Positions 15,345 through 25,262 of a stretch of DNA of 64,000 bases are shown one piece after another. The notes beneath the pieces were generated by a model, which was not told where the DNA came from, made no database searches, and worked only from the letters and a program-made list of their open reading frames with translations. The position numbers and the translations under genes were made by a program. This DNA comes from Leptolyngbya sp. O-77 (lineage in GTDB: Bacteria > Cyanobacteriota > Cyanobacteriia > Elainellales > Elainellaceae). The first letter of the stretch is position 1. Every line of letters starts with the position of its first letter. The stretch covers positions 719,001-783,000 of the forward strand of contig NZ_AP017367.1 of assembly GCF_001548395.1 (NCBI RefSeq). The letters run 5' to 3'.

Positions 15345-16577
15345 GTGTCTCAGGTTGTCTTAGAAAATCTCTACAAAAGCTTTCAGAAGGGCAAAGCTGA
15401 GGGCGAATCCCAAGCGGGTTCGTCGGCGGTGCTGCGACGCATCAACCTGACTGTGCGCGATGGGGAATTTATGGTGCTGGTGGGGCCAAGCGGCTGCGGC
15501 AAAAGCACGCTGCTCCGGCTGATTGCAGGGCTAGAAACGGCGACGGCTGGAAATATTTTTGTGGGCGATCGCCTCGTCAACGACCTGCCGCCCAACCAGC
15601 GCGACATTGCGATGGTGTTCCAGAGCTACGCGCTGTATCCCCACATGACCGTGTATGACAATCTGGCCTTTGGGCTGCGGCGGTCGGCAAGCTCCCTGGC
15701 CAATGCCGAAACGTCCGATCAGCCTTCTTTGTGGCAAAACTGGCTGGTGGCGGCGACTCGTCCGCTGCCCAAGGGCTTGCGCTATCTGACCGAGCGAGAA
15801 CGGGCGATCGCCCAGCGGGTGCAGACGGTGGCCCAGATGCTCCAGATCGAACCCTTGCTCAACCGCTTGCCCAAGCAGCTTTCGGGTGGGCAAAAGCAGC
15901 GGGTGGCGCTGGGGCGGGCGATGGCGCGAAATCCGCAGGTGTTTCTGATGGACGAGCCGCTGAGCAATCTGGATGCCAAGCTGCGAACGGAGACCCGCGC
16001 CCAGATTGTGAATCTCCAGCGCAAGCTGGGTACGACGACGATCTACGTGACGCATGATCAAACAGAGGCGATGACGATGGGCGATCGCATTGCTGTACTG
16101 AATGCGGGTCAGATCCAGCAAATCGCCACGCCGCTGGAACTGTATAATCGTCCAGCGAATCGATTTGTAGCAGAGTTTATCGGGTCGCCGCCGATGAATT
16201 TTCTGCCCGTGCAGGTGCAGCCGCCGCTGGTCATTGCCCATCCCCAGTTCCGCATGACGCTGCCCGAAAGCTGGGAACTGCTGCTGCGGCCTTATGCAGG
16301 GCGATCGCTCGTCCTGGGCATTCGGCCCGAACACCTCAACCTCAGCCTACCTGCTCCGAAAAACCTGCCCGGCCGCGTCCGCCGTATCGAGGCGCTGGGA
16401 GCCGACACCTTTCTCAGCATCAGTATTCACGAACCGGGCAGCGAGGAACCCTGGCTGCAAGTCCGCATTGAACCCGATCGCGCCGTTGCGCCTGGGGATG
16501 AGGTGTGGCTGTCGCTGATGCCTGATAAGCTGCACCTGTTTGACCCCGATACGGGCGAAGCGCTACGGCCAGGATAG
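15345..16577 (+). CDS. ABC transporter ATP-binding protein, MalK/UgpC type
   Basis: This 410-residue ATPase is of the carbohydrate-uptake class. It starts at a GTG (15345) with AGGAG about 15 bp upstream. Landmarks are Walker A GPSGCGKSTLLRLIAGLE near residue 49, Q-loop MVFQSYALYPHM, signature LSGGQKQRVALGRAMARNP, Walker B LMDEPLSNLDAKLR, the switch VTHDQTEAMTMGDRIAVLN, and a C-terminal OB-fold regulatory region with LGIRPEHL. An insert of about 45 residues after YDNLAFGLR enlarges the helical domain. Such ATPases serve permeases for sugars, glycerol-3-phosphate or compatible solutes such as glucosylglycerol; one ATPase can serve several importers, which may explain why no permease lies nearby. 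Substrate is not determinable here. Confidence 0.88.
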   Translation: MSQVVLENLYKSFQKGKAEGESQAGSSAVLRRINLTVRDGEFMVLVGPSGCGKSTLLRLIAGLETATAGNIFVGDRLVNDLPPNQRDIAMVFQSYALYPHMTVYDNLAFGLRRSASSLANAETSDQPSLWQNWLVAATRPLPKGLRYLTERERAIAQRVQTVAQMLQIEPLLNRLPKQLSGGQKQRVALGRAMARNPQVFLMDEPLSNLDAKLRTETRAQIVNLQRKLGTTTIYVTHDQTEAMTMGDRIAVLNAGQIQQIATPLELYNRPANRFVAEFIGSPPMNFLPVQVQPPLVIAHPQFRMTLPESWELLLRPYAGRSLVLGIRPEHLNLSLPAPKNLPGRVRRIEALGADTFLSISIHEPGSEEPWLQVRIEPDRAVAPGDEVWLSLMPDKLHLFDPDTGEALRPG

Positions 16578-16583
16578 CGGCTC

Positions 16584-16606
16584 CGCAGGCAGCCCAGAAG
16601 CCTGCG
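16584..16606. terminator. Hairpin between convergent genes, weak terminator candidate
   Basis: CGCAGGC at 16584-16590 pairs with GCCTGCG at 16600-16606 across a 9-nt loop, just after the stop of the MalK-type gene and before the end of the histidine kinase gene. There is no strong T run on either strand, so it may stabilise 3' ends rather than terminate by itself. Confidence 0.3.
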
Positions 16607-16645
16607 TTCCAGAAGGGCGCGATGGGGGGGCAACGGATGGGGCGG

Positions 16646-19600
16646 CTAGCTGCTGGACTGTTCGCTGCTGGGGCGATTCCCGTGGAGATCGCTTCGCGAA
16701 TCGCCCGACTCAACTGCCTTGATTTGTTTCAATGGAATCTTAATCACAAACTCTGCCCCGTTGCCCGGTTCCGAGTGGCACTCTAGCGTTCCGCTGTGGC
16801 GTTCGGTCACAATCTGGTAGCTGATCGACAGCCCCATGCCCGTGCCCTTGCCAACGGCCTTGGTGGTGAAAAACGGGTCGAATAGCCGCTGCCGAACGGC
16901 TGCGGGAATGCCAGGGCCGTTATCGGAGATGCGGATAAACACCCACTGTCCGTTCAGCAAATCGGTGCGGATCTGGATGCTGGGTTTGCGAGTTTTGTCC
17001 TGAAATGGGCTATTGGGCTGGGCGATCGCCTCTTCCAGCGCGTCGATGGCATTGCTGAGGATGTTCATAAACACCTGGTTGAGCTGGCCCGCGTAGCACT
17101 CGACATGGGGCAATTTGCCATATTCCTTGAGGACAAGAATTTCGGGGCGATCGCTCTTGCCTTTGATCCGATTTTGCAGAATCATCAGCGTGCTGTCGAT
17201 GCCGTCGTGGATATCGACTGACTTGAACTCGGCTTCGTCCATGCGGGAAAACGTCCGCAGCGACGCGACAATTTTCTGAATGCGTTCTGCTCCAACGCGC
17301 ATCGAAGAAATTAGCTTGGGCAAATCTTCTAGCACGAAGGGCAGGTCGATGGCATCGGCTTCCGCCTGAATTTCGGGATGGGGCGTGGGATAGTGCTTCT
17401 GATAGAGGTCTAGCAGCCCCAGCAAGTCCTGGGTGTAGCCGCTGGCGTGAGACAGGTTGCCGTAGATGAAGTTCACGGGGTTGTTAATCTCATGCGCCAC
17501 GCCAGCCACAAGCTGCCCCAGGCTCGACATTTTTTCGGCTTGAATCATCTGCGCCTGGGTGCGCTGAAGTTGCTGTAGCGCATTCTGGAGTTCTTCGCTG
17601 CGCTGGCGGAGGGTGGCTTCGGAGCGTTCTAGCTCTAGCTGAGCCTGCTTGCGCTGGGTGATGTTGTTCATTACACCCAAAATGCGATAGGTTTTACCCT
17701 CGACATCTTTTAGGGGAATGCTGTGATCTTCTGCAAAAATATAGCTGCCATCCGCACGAGCGAACCGGTATTCAGCATGGTAAGGTGTATGCCTCTGGAC
17801 TGCCTGCTCGATTAGCATGGCAACTCGGGTTCGGTCATCTGGATGTACCCTTTCCAAACACCTATGCAGATTGACTTGCTGAAATTCCTCTGGTGTGTTG
17901 CCGGTCATCTGGGCGATCGCCCCCGCCCAGCGGATTTTTCCGCTTGCCAAATCATAGTCATAGATCAACTGCCCGGTTTGCTCAGCCACCAGGCGGAATC
18001 GCTCCTCGCTCTCTCGCAGCGCCGCCTCGGCCTGACGAAACTCACGGATGTCGCGCATTACCGTAGATAGGTAATCAACCTGCCCTTCGGCGTTTTTGTG
18101 GGCAATAATCAGTTGCGAAACGGGAATCTCTTCACCAGTTCTGTCAAGCACAGCCGTTTCGCCCAACCAGGTGCCGTCTCGCAGTGCTGCGGGAATGCCC
18201 TCGGTCATGATCTTGCGATTGGCCCAGTCAGGATGCCAATTTGCGATCTGTTGCTTGCCTATCACGGCATCTTCTGTCAGCCCTGCAACTTGCCGAAACG
18301 CACGGTTGAGGTACAGGGAAGTGCCATCGGGAGCAGCGGTGCCGATCAGGTCGGGACTGGCTTCTAGCAGGTCGATCAAGCGCGATCGCTCTTGCTGCAT
18401 CTGCTTTTCGCGGGTGATGTCGCGAGCGGTGCCTGTGCTGCCCAAGATGTTCCCTTGGTCGTCGCGCAACACTGCCGCGCTAAACAGCAGCGTCACCCGC
18501 TGACCGTCCTTCGTAAGATACACCGACTCGTGGTTCAGCACCGATGTTCCAGAAACCACCCGTCGAAAGATTTCCCGATCTCGCTCTAGCTGGCCCGGTG
18601 CCAAAAAGTCGCTAAAGGGACGACCGAGCATTTCTTGAGGCTCGTAGCCCAGAATGGTGCGGGCGGCAGCATTTACAAAGCTAAAGCAGCCCTCGCGATC
18701 GCACGACCAGATTAAATCCTGCGACGTTTCTACCAGCAGTCGATAGCGGTTTTCACTGGCCGTCAGCGCATCTTCGGCGTTGCGGCGGTCGGTGATATTG
18801 ATCGTGGTGCCAATGATGCGATAAATCTGCCCTTCCGCATTCCGAATTGGCGACAGGGTAGTGTCAAACCACTGGATATCGCCATCGGGATAGCGAATCC
18901 GCTCTTCGTAGGAAATTGAGATGCCCGCTCGAACACAGCGCTCATAATTTTTCTGAAAGCCTTCGGCTTGAACCGGGTCAAAAATTTCTGCCAGCGTCTT
19001 ATTTCTAAAGGCTTGCTGGGGAATGCCCGTGATACGAGTCAGTGTGGCGTTGCAGTCTACGACTCGAAACGCTCCCTCTGGGCTGACATCTATGACAAAA
19101 ATACCCTGCTCAGTGCCGTTGTAGATGCTGCGGAGGAATTGCTCTTGCTCCCTGAGTTCGGCTGTGCGAGCTTCGACCCGTTCTTCGAGTTCTGCCTTGG
19201 CCTGCTCTAGGGCAAGTTCTGCCCGTCGCCGATCGGTAATGTCACGGGCTGTCACAATGATGAAGCGCCGGCCCTTGGCATCTTGAAAGCACGTTTTTCG
19301 ATCGAGGATGTAGCGGACTTCCCCATTAGGCAGCGTGGCAGTGTGTTCAGCTAGATATTCTTCTCCAGCTACTAATATGTGTTGATCGACCTGTCGCAGG
19401 CAATCGGCTTCTGCGGATGGAAACAGGTCATAGTCCGTTTTGCCAATGATTTCGCTGCGATCGCGCCCAAGCTGCCGACACAGCGCATCGTTGACCAAGA
19501 CAAACCGAAACTGCTCATCTTTGACCACCATTAGGTCGGGGTTGCCGTTGATCACGCTGTCGAGAAATTTTTCTGAATCTCGTAGACGCTCCTCAGTTTG

Positions 19601-20092
19601 GCGGCGATCGCTCACATCGCTCACCATTGAAATAATGCCAATTACCTCATCGTTAGAATTTACCAGTGGTGTGTTGAACCATTCGCAGGTAATGGTGCGG
19701 CCATCTTTGGTCTGGTTTTCGTTAATGCTGTGAGTCCCGCTCTTTTGATTTAAGATCTGCCTCACGATTTCGTTGACCAGATCAAGCTGGGACTCTGGCA
19801 GGATGAATTCGTTGGCGTTGCGTCCCAGGATTTCCTCAGCGCTGAACCCAAAAATTCGCTCTGCGCTGGCATTCCAGCTTATGACTTTGAGATCGGTGTT
19901 CCACTCAATCACGGCCATCGGGCTGCGGTCGATCAGCAACGAAAGCTTTAGCTCCAGATCGAGTGATGCCTTGCAGGGGTCAGATTGGGCTGGTTTGGGT
20001 GGTTTACTAAAATCTTGAACGGAGGGATAGGCTGGCTGGCTCGGCTGAAACCCCTGAGATTCGGAAGGCTGGGAGGTCATAACTGGCTGCAA
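16646..20092 (-). CDS. Soluble multi-PAS sensor histidine kinase (six PAS domains)
   Basis: The 1148-residue protein has no predictable membrane span. Roughly six PAS domains follow one another between residues 45 and 830, each ending in a D-I-T-(D/Q)-R-type linker (DVSDRRQTEE, ARDITDRRRAE, NITDRRNAED, ARDITREKQMQ, MRDIREFRQAE, NNITQRKQAQ). Then comes a coiled coil (SEELQNALQQLQRTQAQMIQ) and a HisKA domain with the phosphoacceptor in GVAHEINNPVNF near residue 865. The HATPase domain (about 960-1120) has the N box NILSNAIDALEEA, G1 ISDNGPGIP, F box FDPFFTTK and G2 GTGMGLSI. It should sense cytoplasmic cues, possibly through haem, flavin or small ligands, and phosphorylate a regulator that is not encoded next to it. 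The C-terminal tail (about 20 residues) is low in conservation signals. Confidence 0.92.
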   Translation of the reverse strand: MQPVMTSQPSESQGFQPSQPAYPSVQDFSKPPKPAQSDPCKASLDLELKLSLLIDRSPMAVIEWNTDLKVISWNASAERIFGFSAEEILGRNANEFILPESQLDLVNEIVRQILNQKSGTHSINENQTKDGRTITCEWFNTPLVNSNDEVIGIISMVSDVSDRRQTEERLRDSEKFLDSVINGNPDLMVVKDEQFRFVLVNDALCRQLGRDRSEIIGKTDYDLFPSAEADCLRQVDQHILVAGEEYLAEHTATLPNGEVRYILDRKTCFQDAKGRRFIIVTARDITDRRRAELALEQAKAELEERVEARTAELREQEQFLRSIYNGTEQGIFVIDVSPEGAFRVVDCNATLTRITGIPQQAFRNKTLAEIFDPVQAEGFQKNYERCVRAGISISYEERIRYPDGDIQWFDTTLSPIRNAEGQIYRIIGTTINITDRRNAEDALTASENRYRLLVETSQDLIWSCDREGCFSFVNAAARTILGYEPQEMLGRPFSDFLAPGQLERDREIFRRVVSGTSVLNHESVYLTKDGQRVTLLFSAAVLRDDQGNILGSTGTARDITREKQMQQERSRLIDLLEASPDLIGTAAPDGTSLYLNRAFRQVAGLTEDAVIGKQQIANWHPDWANRKIMTEGIPAALRDGTWLGETAVLDRTGEEIPVSQLIIAHKNAEGQVDYLSTVMRDIREFRQAEAALRESEERFRLVAEQTGQLIYDYDLASGKIRWAGAIAQMTGNTPEEFQQVNLHRCLERVHPDDRTRVAMLIEQAVQRHTPYHAEYRFARADGSYIFAEDHSIPLKDVEGKTYRILGVMNNITQRKQAQLELERSEATLRQRSEELQNALQQLQRTQAQMIQAEKMSSLGQLVAGVAHEINNPVNFIYGNLSHASGYTQDLLGLLDLYQKHYPTPHPEIQAEADAIDLPFVLEDLPKLISSMRVGAERIQKIVASLRTFSRMDEAEFKSVDIHDGIDSTLMILQNRIKGKSDRPEILVLKEYGKLPHVECYAGQLNQVFMNILSNAIDALEEAIAQPNSPFQDKTRKPSIQIRTDLLNGQWVFIRISDNGPGIPAAVRQRLFDPFFTTKAVGKGTGMGLSISYQIVTERHSGTLECHSEPGNGAEFVIKIPLKQIKAVESGDSRSDLHGNRPSSEQSSS

Positions 20093-20501
20093 AAGTTAGG
20101 CGAACAAAGCGTGAGAGATTTAGGAAGATTCAGGGCTAGGTTGACTAGGGGCGCTGGAGAGGGCGCTGGGGGCGATCGCCTTAAGGTACGAAGTAAATGA
20201 TCCTAAAGTTAAGAAAACTTGCTACTCAGAATTCCCAAATCGATTGACCAATTTACCTTGAGCCTTACGGAACAATTGAAATCTGTCTATAGGCATAAAG
20301 CTGGCAAAAATTTGGACTGACGGCGTGATTTGGGCTGCGGGGTGCTGCCGGAATCTCCACAGCCTATGCCCAACTGCTCAGCGTTCGAGGCGGGCTAGGT
20401 GACCCGCTGACAAATCTGGAGATGATGATAAAAGCACAGTCTGTTTTGCGAGAAACCCTCTACAATGTTCTGGATTTCCGCTAGTTCCCCAGGCTGCCGC
20501 T
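20093..20501. promoter_or_regulatory. Divergent spacer with probable carB promoter
   Basis: This 409-bp region separates the divergent histidine kinase and carB genes. A good -10 box, TACAAT, lies at 20461-20466, 36 bp before the carB start; no strong -35 box is seen at the expected spacing. No riboswitch fold or pyrimidine-repeat attenuator is obvious. One HIP1 site is present near 20174. No gene is evident. Confidence 0.35.
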
Positions 20502-23500
20502 ATGCCCCGCCGTACTGATATCCGCAAAATTCTTCTAATTGGCTCTGGCCCCATCGTCATTGGGCAAGCCTGCGAGTTTGACTATTCTGGCACCCAGGCC
20601 TGCAAAGCGCTGCGCGACGAAGGCTACGAAGTGGTGCTGATCAACTCCAATCCGGCAACCATCATGACCGACCCAGAGACAGCCGATCGCACCTATATTG
20701 AGCCGCTGACACCGGAGATAGTGGAAAAGGTGATCGAAAAAGAGCGTCCTGATGCGCTGCTGCCGACGATGGGTGGGCAGACGGCGCTGAACCTGGCGGT
20801 GGCGCTGGCTAAAACCGACGTGCTGGAACGCTACAACGTAGAGCTAATCGGTGCAAAGCTGCCTGCTATTGAAATGGCGGAAGACCGCAAGCTCTTTAAA
20901 GAGGCGATGGCGCGGATTGGCGTGCCCGTGTGTCCGTCGGGGTTGGCGCAAACCATGAACGAGGCGCGGGCGATCGCCCAGGAAATCGGCTCCTATCCGC
21001 TGATTATCCGCCCCGCCTTTACCCTCGGCGGCACGGGCGGCGGCATTGCCTACAACCAGGAAGAGTTTGAGGAAATTGCTCAGTCGGGTCTAGATGCCAG
21101 CCCGGTGTCGCAGATTCTCATCGAAAAGTCACTCTTGGGCTGGAAGGAATACGAACTGGAGGTGATGCGCGACCTAGCAGATAACGTTGTGATTATTTGC
21201 TCGATTGAAAACTTCGACCCGATGGGCGTTCACACGGGCGACTCGATCACCGTTGCTCCGGCGCAAACCCTGACGGATAAGGAATATCAGCGGTTGAGGG
21301 ATGCATCGATCAAAATCATCCGCGAAATCGGAGTGGAAACGGGTGGGTCGAATATTCAGTTTTCGGTGAACCCAGAAACAGGCGAGTTTATCGTGATTGA
21401 GATGAACCCTCGCGTGTCGCGCAGTTCGGCGCTGGCCTCCAAGGCGACGGGCTTCCCGATCGCCAAAATGGCGGCGAAGCTAGCCGTCGGCTACACGCTG
21501 GACGAAATTCCCAACGACATTACCAAGAAAACGCCCGCCAGTTTTGAACCCACGATTGACTACGTGGTGACGAAGATTCCTCGCTTTGCCTTCGAGAAAT
21601 TTCCCGGCTCCCAGCCCGTGCTGACAACGCAGATGAAGTCCGTGGGCGAAGCAATGGCGATCGGGCGGACGTTCCAGGAGTCGTTCCAAAAAGCGCTGCG
21701 ATCGCTCGAAACAGGCCGTGCGGGCTGGGGCTGCGACAAAAACGAAAAACTGCCCAGCTTGGAGCAAATTCGTGCGGGTTTGCGGACTCCGAACCCGGAT
21801 CGGGTGTTCACATTGCGCCACGCCATGCTGATGGGCATGACGGTGGAGGAAATCTACGAACTCACTGCGATTGACCCGTGGTTTCTCGACAAGCTGGCAG
21901 AACTGCTGGAAACCGAGAAATTCCTCAAGCGCACGCCGCTGCTGCAAATCACCCAGCCGCAAATGCTGGCGATCAAGCAGCAGGGCTTTAGCGATCGCCA
22001 AATTGCCTTTGCCACCAAAACCACCGAAGACGAGGTTCGCGCTTTCCGCAAGTCTCTGGGCATTGTTCCCGTCTACAAAACTGTAGACACCTGCGCCGCC
22101 GAGTTTGAAGCGCTAACGCCCTACTATTACTCGGCCTACGAAACACCTGTCGAAGTGGTCAATGGAGACGCAGGTTCGGAACAAGCCGCCGCAACCGAGT
22201 CGGAGGTCTTGCCCTCAACCCGGCGCAAGGTGATGATCTTGGGCGGCGGGCCCAACCGCATCGGGCAGGGCATCGAGTTTGACTATTGTTGCTGCCATGC
22301 TTCCTTTGCGCTGCGGGCAGAAGGGTTTGAGACGATCATGGTCAACTCCAACCCGGAGACGGTCTCCACAGACTATGACACGAGCGATCGCCTCTATTTT
22401 GAGCCGCTGACGAAAGAGGACGTGCTAAATATCATTGAGGCAGAGCAGCCCGCTGGCATCATCAACCAGTTTGGCGGTCAGACCCCGCTCAAGCTGGCCC
22501 TGCCGCTCAAAACGGCGCTGCCCCTCTGCGATTCGCCCGAAACCAAAATCTGGGGCACTTCTCCTGACTCCATTGATACGGCCGAAGACCGGGAAAAATT
22601 CGAGAAAATCCTGCGCGATCTAGACATCCGCCAACCCGCCAACGGCATTGCCCGCAGCACCGCCGAAGCGCTAGATGTGGCGAAAAAAATTGGCTATCCC
22701 GTGGTGGTACGCCCCAGCTACGTGCTGGGCGGACGGGCGATGGAAATCGTCTATTCCGACCAGGATCTAGAGCGCTACATGACCTACGCGGTGCTGGTGG
22801 AGCCGGATCACCCGATCCTGGTCGATCAGTACCTGGAAAATGCGATCGAGGTGGATGTGGATGCGATCGCCGATGCCACTGGCCAGGTCGTTATCGGCGG
22901 CATCATGGAACACATCGAGCAAGCGGGCATTCACTCTGGCGACTCTGCCTGCTCGATTCCCACCGTCACCCTCGGACCCGACACGCTGGAAACCATCCGC
23001 ACCTGGACGACGAAACTCGCCAAAGCGCTAAACGTTGTCGGCCTGATGAACGTGCAGTACGCCATCCAGGGCACGGTCGAGGGCGATGTGGTCTACATTT
23101 TGGAAGCCAACCCCCGCGCCTCGCGCACCGTGCCTTTCGTTTCTAAGGCGATCGGCAAGCCCCTGGCCAAGCTGGCCTCGCTGGTGATGTCGGGCAAGAC
23201 CCTGGCGGAGCTAAACTTCACGCAGGAAATCATTCCCCAGCACATTGCGGTGAAAGAGGCCGTGCTGCCCTTTTCCAAGTTCCCCGGCACGGATATTATT
23301 CTTGGCCCCGAAATGCGCTCCACGGGCGAAGTGATGGGCATCGACACCGACTTTGGCAAAGCCTTTGCCAAGGCAGAGCTAGCGGCTTCGCAGGTGTTGC
23401 CATTGGGAGGCACGGTCTTCGTTTCGATGAACGACCGCGACAAGCAGGCTGCTGTGCCTGTGGTGAAGGATTTGCAGGCCTTAGGGCTGCACGTTGTGGC

Positions 23501-23801
23501 GACGGAGGGGACTCGCCGCGTCCTCAAAGAAAATGGACTGGATGTGGATCTGGTGCTGAAGGTGCATGAAGGTCGTCCCAACGTGATGGATTCCATCAAA
23601 AACCAGCAGATTCAGCTTGTGGTCAACACGCCCTTGGGCGAAACGGCTCAGGTGGACGATCGCGCGATTCGCCGCACTGCCCTGTCTTATAAAATTCCAG
23701 TTGTCACCACAATTGCCGGAGCTAAGGCCAGCACGGCTGCGATTCGCTCCCTCCAGTCTGAGCCGCTAGAGGTCAAGGCGCTGCAAGATTATATGAGCTA
23801 G
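20502..23801 (+). CDS. carB: Carbamoyl-phosphate synthase large subunit
   Basis: CarB makes carbamoyl phosphate from bicarbonate, ammonia (delivered by CarA from glutamine) and two ATP, feeding arginine and pyrimidine synthesis. The 1099-residue protein shows the two homologous ATP-grasp halves. The first opens with ILLIGSGPIVIGQACEFDYS, the second with VMILGGGPNRIGQGIEFDYC near residue 577. Each contains the metal-binding EMNPRVSRSSALASKATG or EANPRASRTVPFVSKAIG segment. The C-terminal MGS-like allosteric domain (from about residue 960; FVSMNDRDKQAAVPVVKDLQ) normally binds UMP. Length is normal and no break is present. carA is not adjacent, as usual in cyanobacteria. A clear intrinsic terminator follows at 23853. 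Confidence 0.97.
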   Translation: MPRRTDIRKILLIGSGPIVIGQACEFDYSGTQACKALRDEGYEVVLINSNPATIMTDPETADRTYIEPLTPEIVEKVIEKERPDALLPTMGGQTALNLAVALAKTDVLERYNVELIGAKLPAIEMAEDRKLFKEAMARIGVPVCPSGLAQTMNEARAIAQEIGSYPLIIRPAFTLGGTGGGIAYNQEEFEEIAQSGLDASPVSQILIEKSLLGWKEYELEVMRDLADNVVIICSIENFDPMGVHTGDSITVAPAQTLTDKEYQRLRDASIKIIREIGVETGGSNIQFSVNPETGEFIVIEMNPRVSRSSALASKATGFPIAKMAAKLAVGYTLDEIPNDITKKTPASFEPTIDYVVTKIPRFAFEKFPGSQPVLTTQMKSVGEAMAIGRTFQESFQKALRSLETGRAGWGCDKNEKLPSLEQIRAGLRTPNPDRVFTLRHAMLMGMTVEEIYELTAIDPWFLDKLAELLETEKFLKRTPLLQITQPQMLAIKQQGFSDRQIAFATKTTEDEVRAFRKSLGIVPVYKTVDTCAAEFEALTPYYYSAYETPVEVVNGDAGSEQAAATESEVLPSTRRKVMILGGGPNRIGQGIEFDYCCCHASFALRAEGFETIMVNSNPETVSTDYDTSDRLYFEPLTKEDVLNIIEAEQPAGIINQFGGQTPLKLALPLKTALPLCDSPETKIWGTSPDSIDTAEDREKFEKILRDLDIRQPANGIARSTAEALDVAKKIGYPVVVRPSYVLGGRAMEIVYSDQDLERYMTYAVLVEPDHPILVDQYLENAIEVDVDAIADATGQVVIGGIMEHIEQAGIHSGDSACSIPTVTLGPDTLETIRTWTTKLAKALNVVGLMNVQYAIQGTVEGDVVYILEANPRASRTVPFVSKAIGKPLAKLASLVMSGKTLAELNFTQEIIPQHIAVKEAVLPFSKFPGTDIILGPEMRSTGEVMGIDTDFGKAFAKAELAASQVLPLGGTVFVSMNDRDKQAAVPVVKDLQALGLHVVATEGTRRVLKENGLDVDLVLKVHEGRPNVMDSIKNQQIQLVVNTPLGETAQVDDRAIRRTALSYKIPVVTTIAGAKASTAAIRSLQSEPLEVKALQDYMS

Positions 23802-23852
23802 CTGCCACGCCGAAACCGTTACTCTAGCAAGCCGCTCTAACTGAAAGCTGAA

Positions 23853-23896
23853 AGAGGTCTTGAACCGGGATTCCAATTCAAGACCTCTCGTTTTTA
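23853..23896 (+). terminator. Rho-independent terminator of carB
   Basis: AGAGGTCTTGAA at 23853-23864 pairs perfectly with TTCAAGACCTCT at 23877-23888 across a 12-nt loop, followed by CGTTTTTATA. This 12-bp stem plus T run lies 50 bp after the carB stop. Confidence 0.88.
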
Positions 23897-24147
23897 TATC
23901 TGTCTATGTCCTGCGCTTCTGGAGAAGCTGCCCAGACGCTTGCAATTTTCTGGAACACAGGAGAACCGAGTGAGCCATCTACAAACTCGCATTACAATTT
24001 GCAGGAATTTGTAAAAGTAGTGTGAACTCTGGCAGGAACGGCTTTTCTAGAGGGCGATGAGACTTGTATGATTCAAGCTCAGCGTAGATATTAAAGTGAA
24101 ATTAAAACAAACACTACTGCGGAGTGCCATCCCTTAGCCTCAGTTCT

Positions 24148-24336
24148 CTACTTTTCGACCGTCTCTTGGTGAAGAGTTTCCGCCTGGTCTTCTTCGGGGA
24201 AATAGGTGTCTACATCCCACGGATCGTCTGCCACAATGTCTTGACGAATCCACAATTTCAGGCGATGCCACAGGCTTGGCTTTCGACCTGCCTTTTGATT
24301 TGGAAAGAGGGTGTTGCTAGGGGTGTTTGAGTTCAT
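24148..24336 (-). CDS. Small hypothetical protein, 62 residues
   Basis: An ATG-initiated frame on the minus strand encodes a basic N-terminal half with KPSLWHRLKLWIRQDI, a Trp-rich amphipathic helix, followed by an acidic tail ADDPWDVDTYFPEEDQAETL. The pattern (basic amphipathic helix, then acidic C-terminus) is more protein-like than a random frame, but I do not recognise a family and there is no clear ribosome binding site. It lies alone between the carB terminator and a long noncoding stretch. It could be spurious. Confidence 0.4.
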   Translation of the reverse strand: MNSNTPSNTLFPNQKAGRKPSLWHRLKLWIRQDIVADDPWDVDTYFPEEDQAETLHQETVEK

Positions 24337-25171
24337 GGTTAAACGTGAGAGTGTCTGAACTTAGAGCGGGACTTCTCGAAACTGTCTTAGAAAGTTCAGC
24401 TTAGAGAGTTCAAAGAGCGGTCATCGAATCTTCTGAGTCTTAAATTCTGAGTCTCAAATGTTGGATGCTCGACCAGCGCACCGTGCGAGAACTCGCCCTT
24501 CAGAGGAGCTGTGAGCGCCTTAGCGAGATAAATCCATCTGCGGCGGCTGAAATGTGCCTTCAGCTTCTCGCAAGCTTAGCTAGCCAAACCAGGGACTAAA
24601 CCGCTGATCTGACTGCACCCATACGTTAGACCTCTTTAGACTTATTCTATCCTTGCTAGGTTTGACCGGACAAAACCAGTCTGTCCAAGCAAAATTGTCA
24701 GAACGCAGCCTGTAGACGCAGCGTTTAGCCAGTTTCGATGCGTTTCAAAAACAGCGCTCAGCACTGACCACTGAAAAGAATCAGCGGCAAGGTGCTGATT
24801 CTGTCGTGCAAAGTGCCAAAGCAACCGCACGACCTGTGAATGAGTGACCCAGACAAAATAGCGAAATCAGCCTGCTGTTGAACGGTCACCAAGCTGGACA
24901 AGCTTGGCGGGCGATCGCCAGCGGCTTCAGTCATCATAACCAAGACCAGTAGCAACACTGAAGGAAGGCGTAGTGATCGAAACTTTTAGTATTAAGCAGA
25001 GTTTATTTTGGGATGTCAAGCAAAACTCGTACTTCTACGGTTGAGATTCGTCGTCTTCATCTGTTCTTTATACTAAGCCCACTGCATCAGTCCTTCTGCT
25101 GCATGGCTTTCAGAAGCAGCACTGGTTTTCCATAAAAAACATTAAGAAAATTTCACTTCGGTCATGAAATC
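24337..25171. other. Long noncoding stretch with an orphan minus-strand hairpin
   Basis: No convincing gene is seen in about 830 bases; the frames present are short and of poor composition. A perfect 9-bp hairpin stands out at 24777-24802: AGAATCAGC, loop GGCAAGGT, GCTGATTCT. Read on the minus strand it is followed by TTTTC, as in an intrinsic terminator. The nearest minus-strand gene (rre1) already has its own terminator at 25172-25213, so this hairpin would end a separate transcript arising within 24803-25170. Confidence 0.45.
24773..24802 (-). terminator. Orphan intrinsic terminator candidate
   Basis: A perfect 9-bp stem with an 8-nt loop is followed on the minus strand by a TTTTC run (the AAAAG at 24774-24778 of the plus strand). 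No annotated gene ends here; a small RNA or an unrecognised short gene upstream on the minus strand is possible. Confidence 0.4.
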
Positions 25172-25213
25172 CGCAAAAAGCAAGTACGGCCGCCTTCCGA
25201 TGGCGACCGTACT
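25172..25213 (-). terminator. Rho-independent terminator of the rre1-like gene
   Basis: AGTACGGCCGCC at 25183-25194 and GGCGACCGTACT at 25202-25213 form a 12-bp stem with one mismatch. On the minus strand the stem is followed by TGCTTTTTG. It lies 50 bp after the stop of the response regulator gene. Confidence 0.8.
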
Positions 25214-25262
25214 CGAAATTGAAGGCTTATAAGTTAAAGACCTACAAATACCAACCTAAAAG

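Noticed and set aside
24337..25171. Search for a tRNA in the long noncoding stretch
   Set aside because: No T-loop (GTTCRANNC) or acceptor pairing was found here or in the other large spacers by eye.
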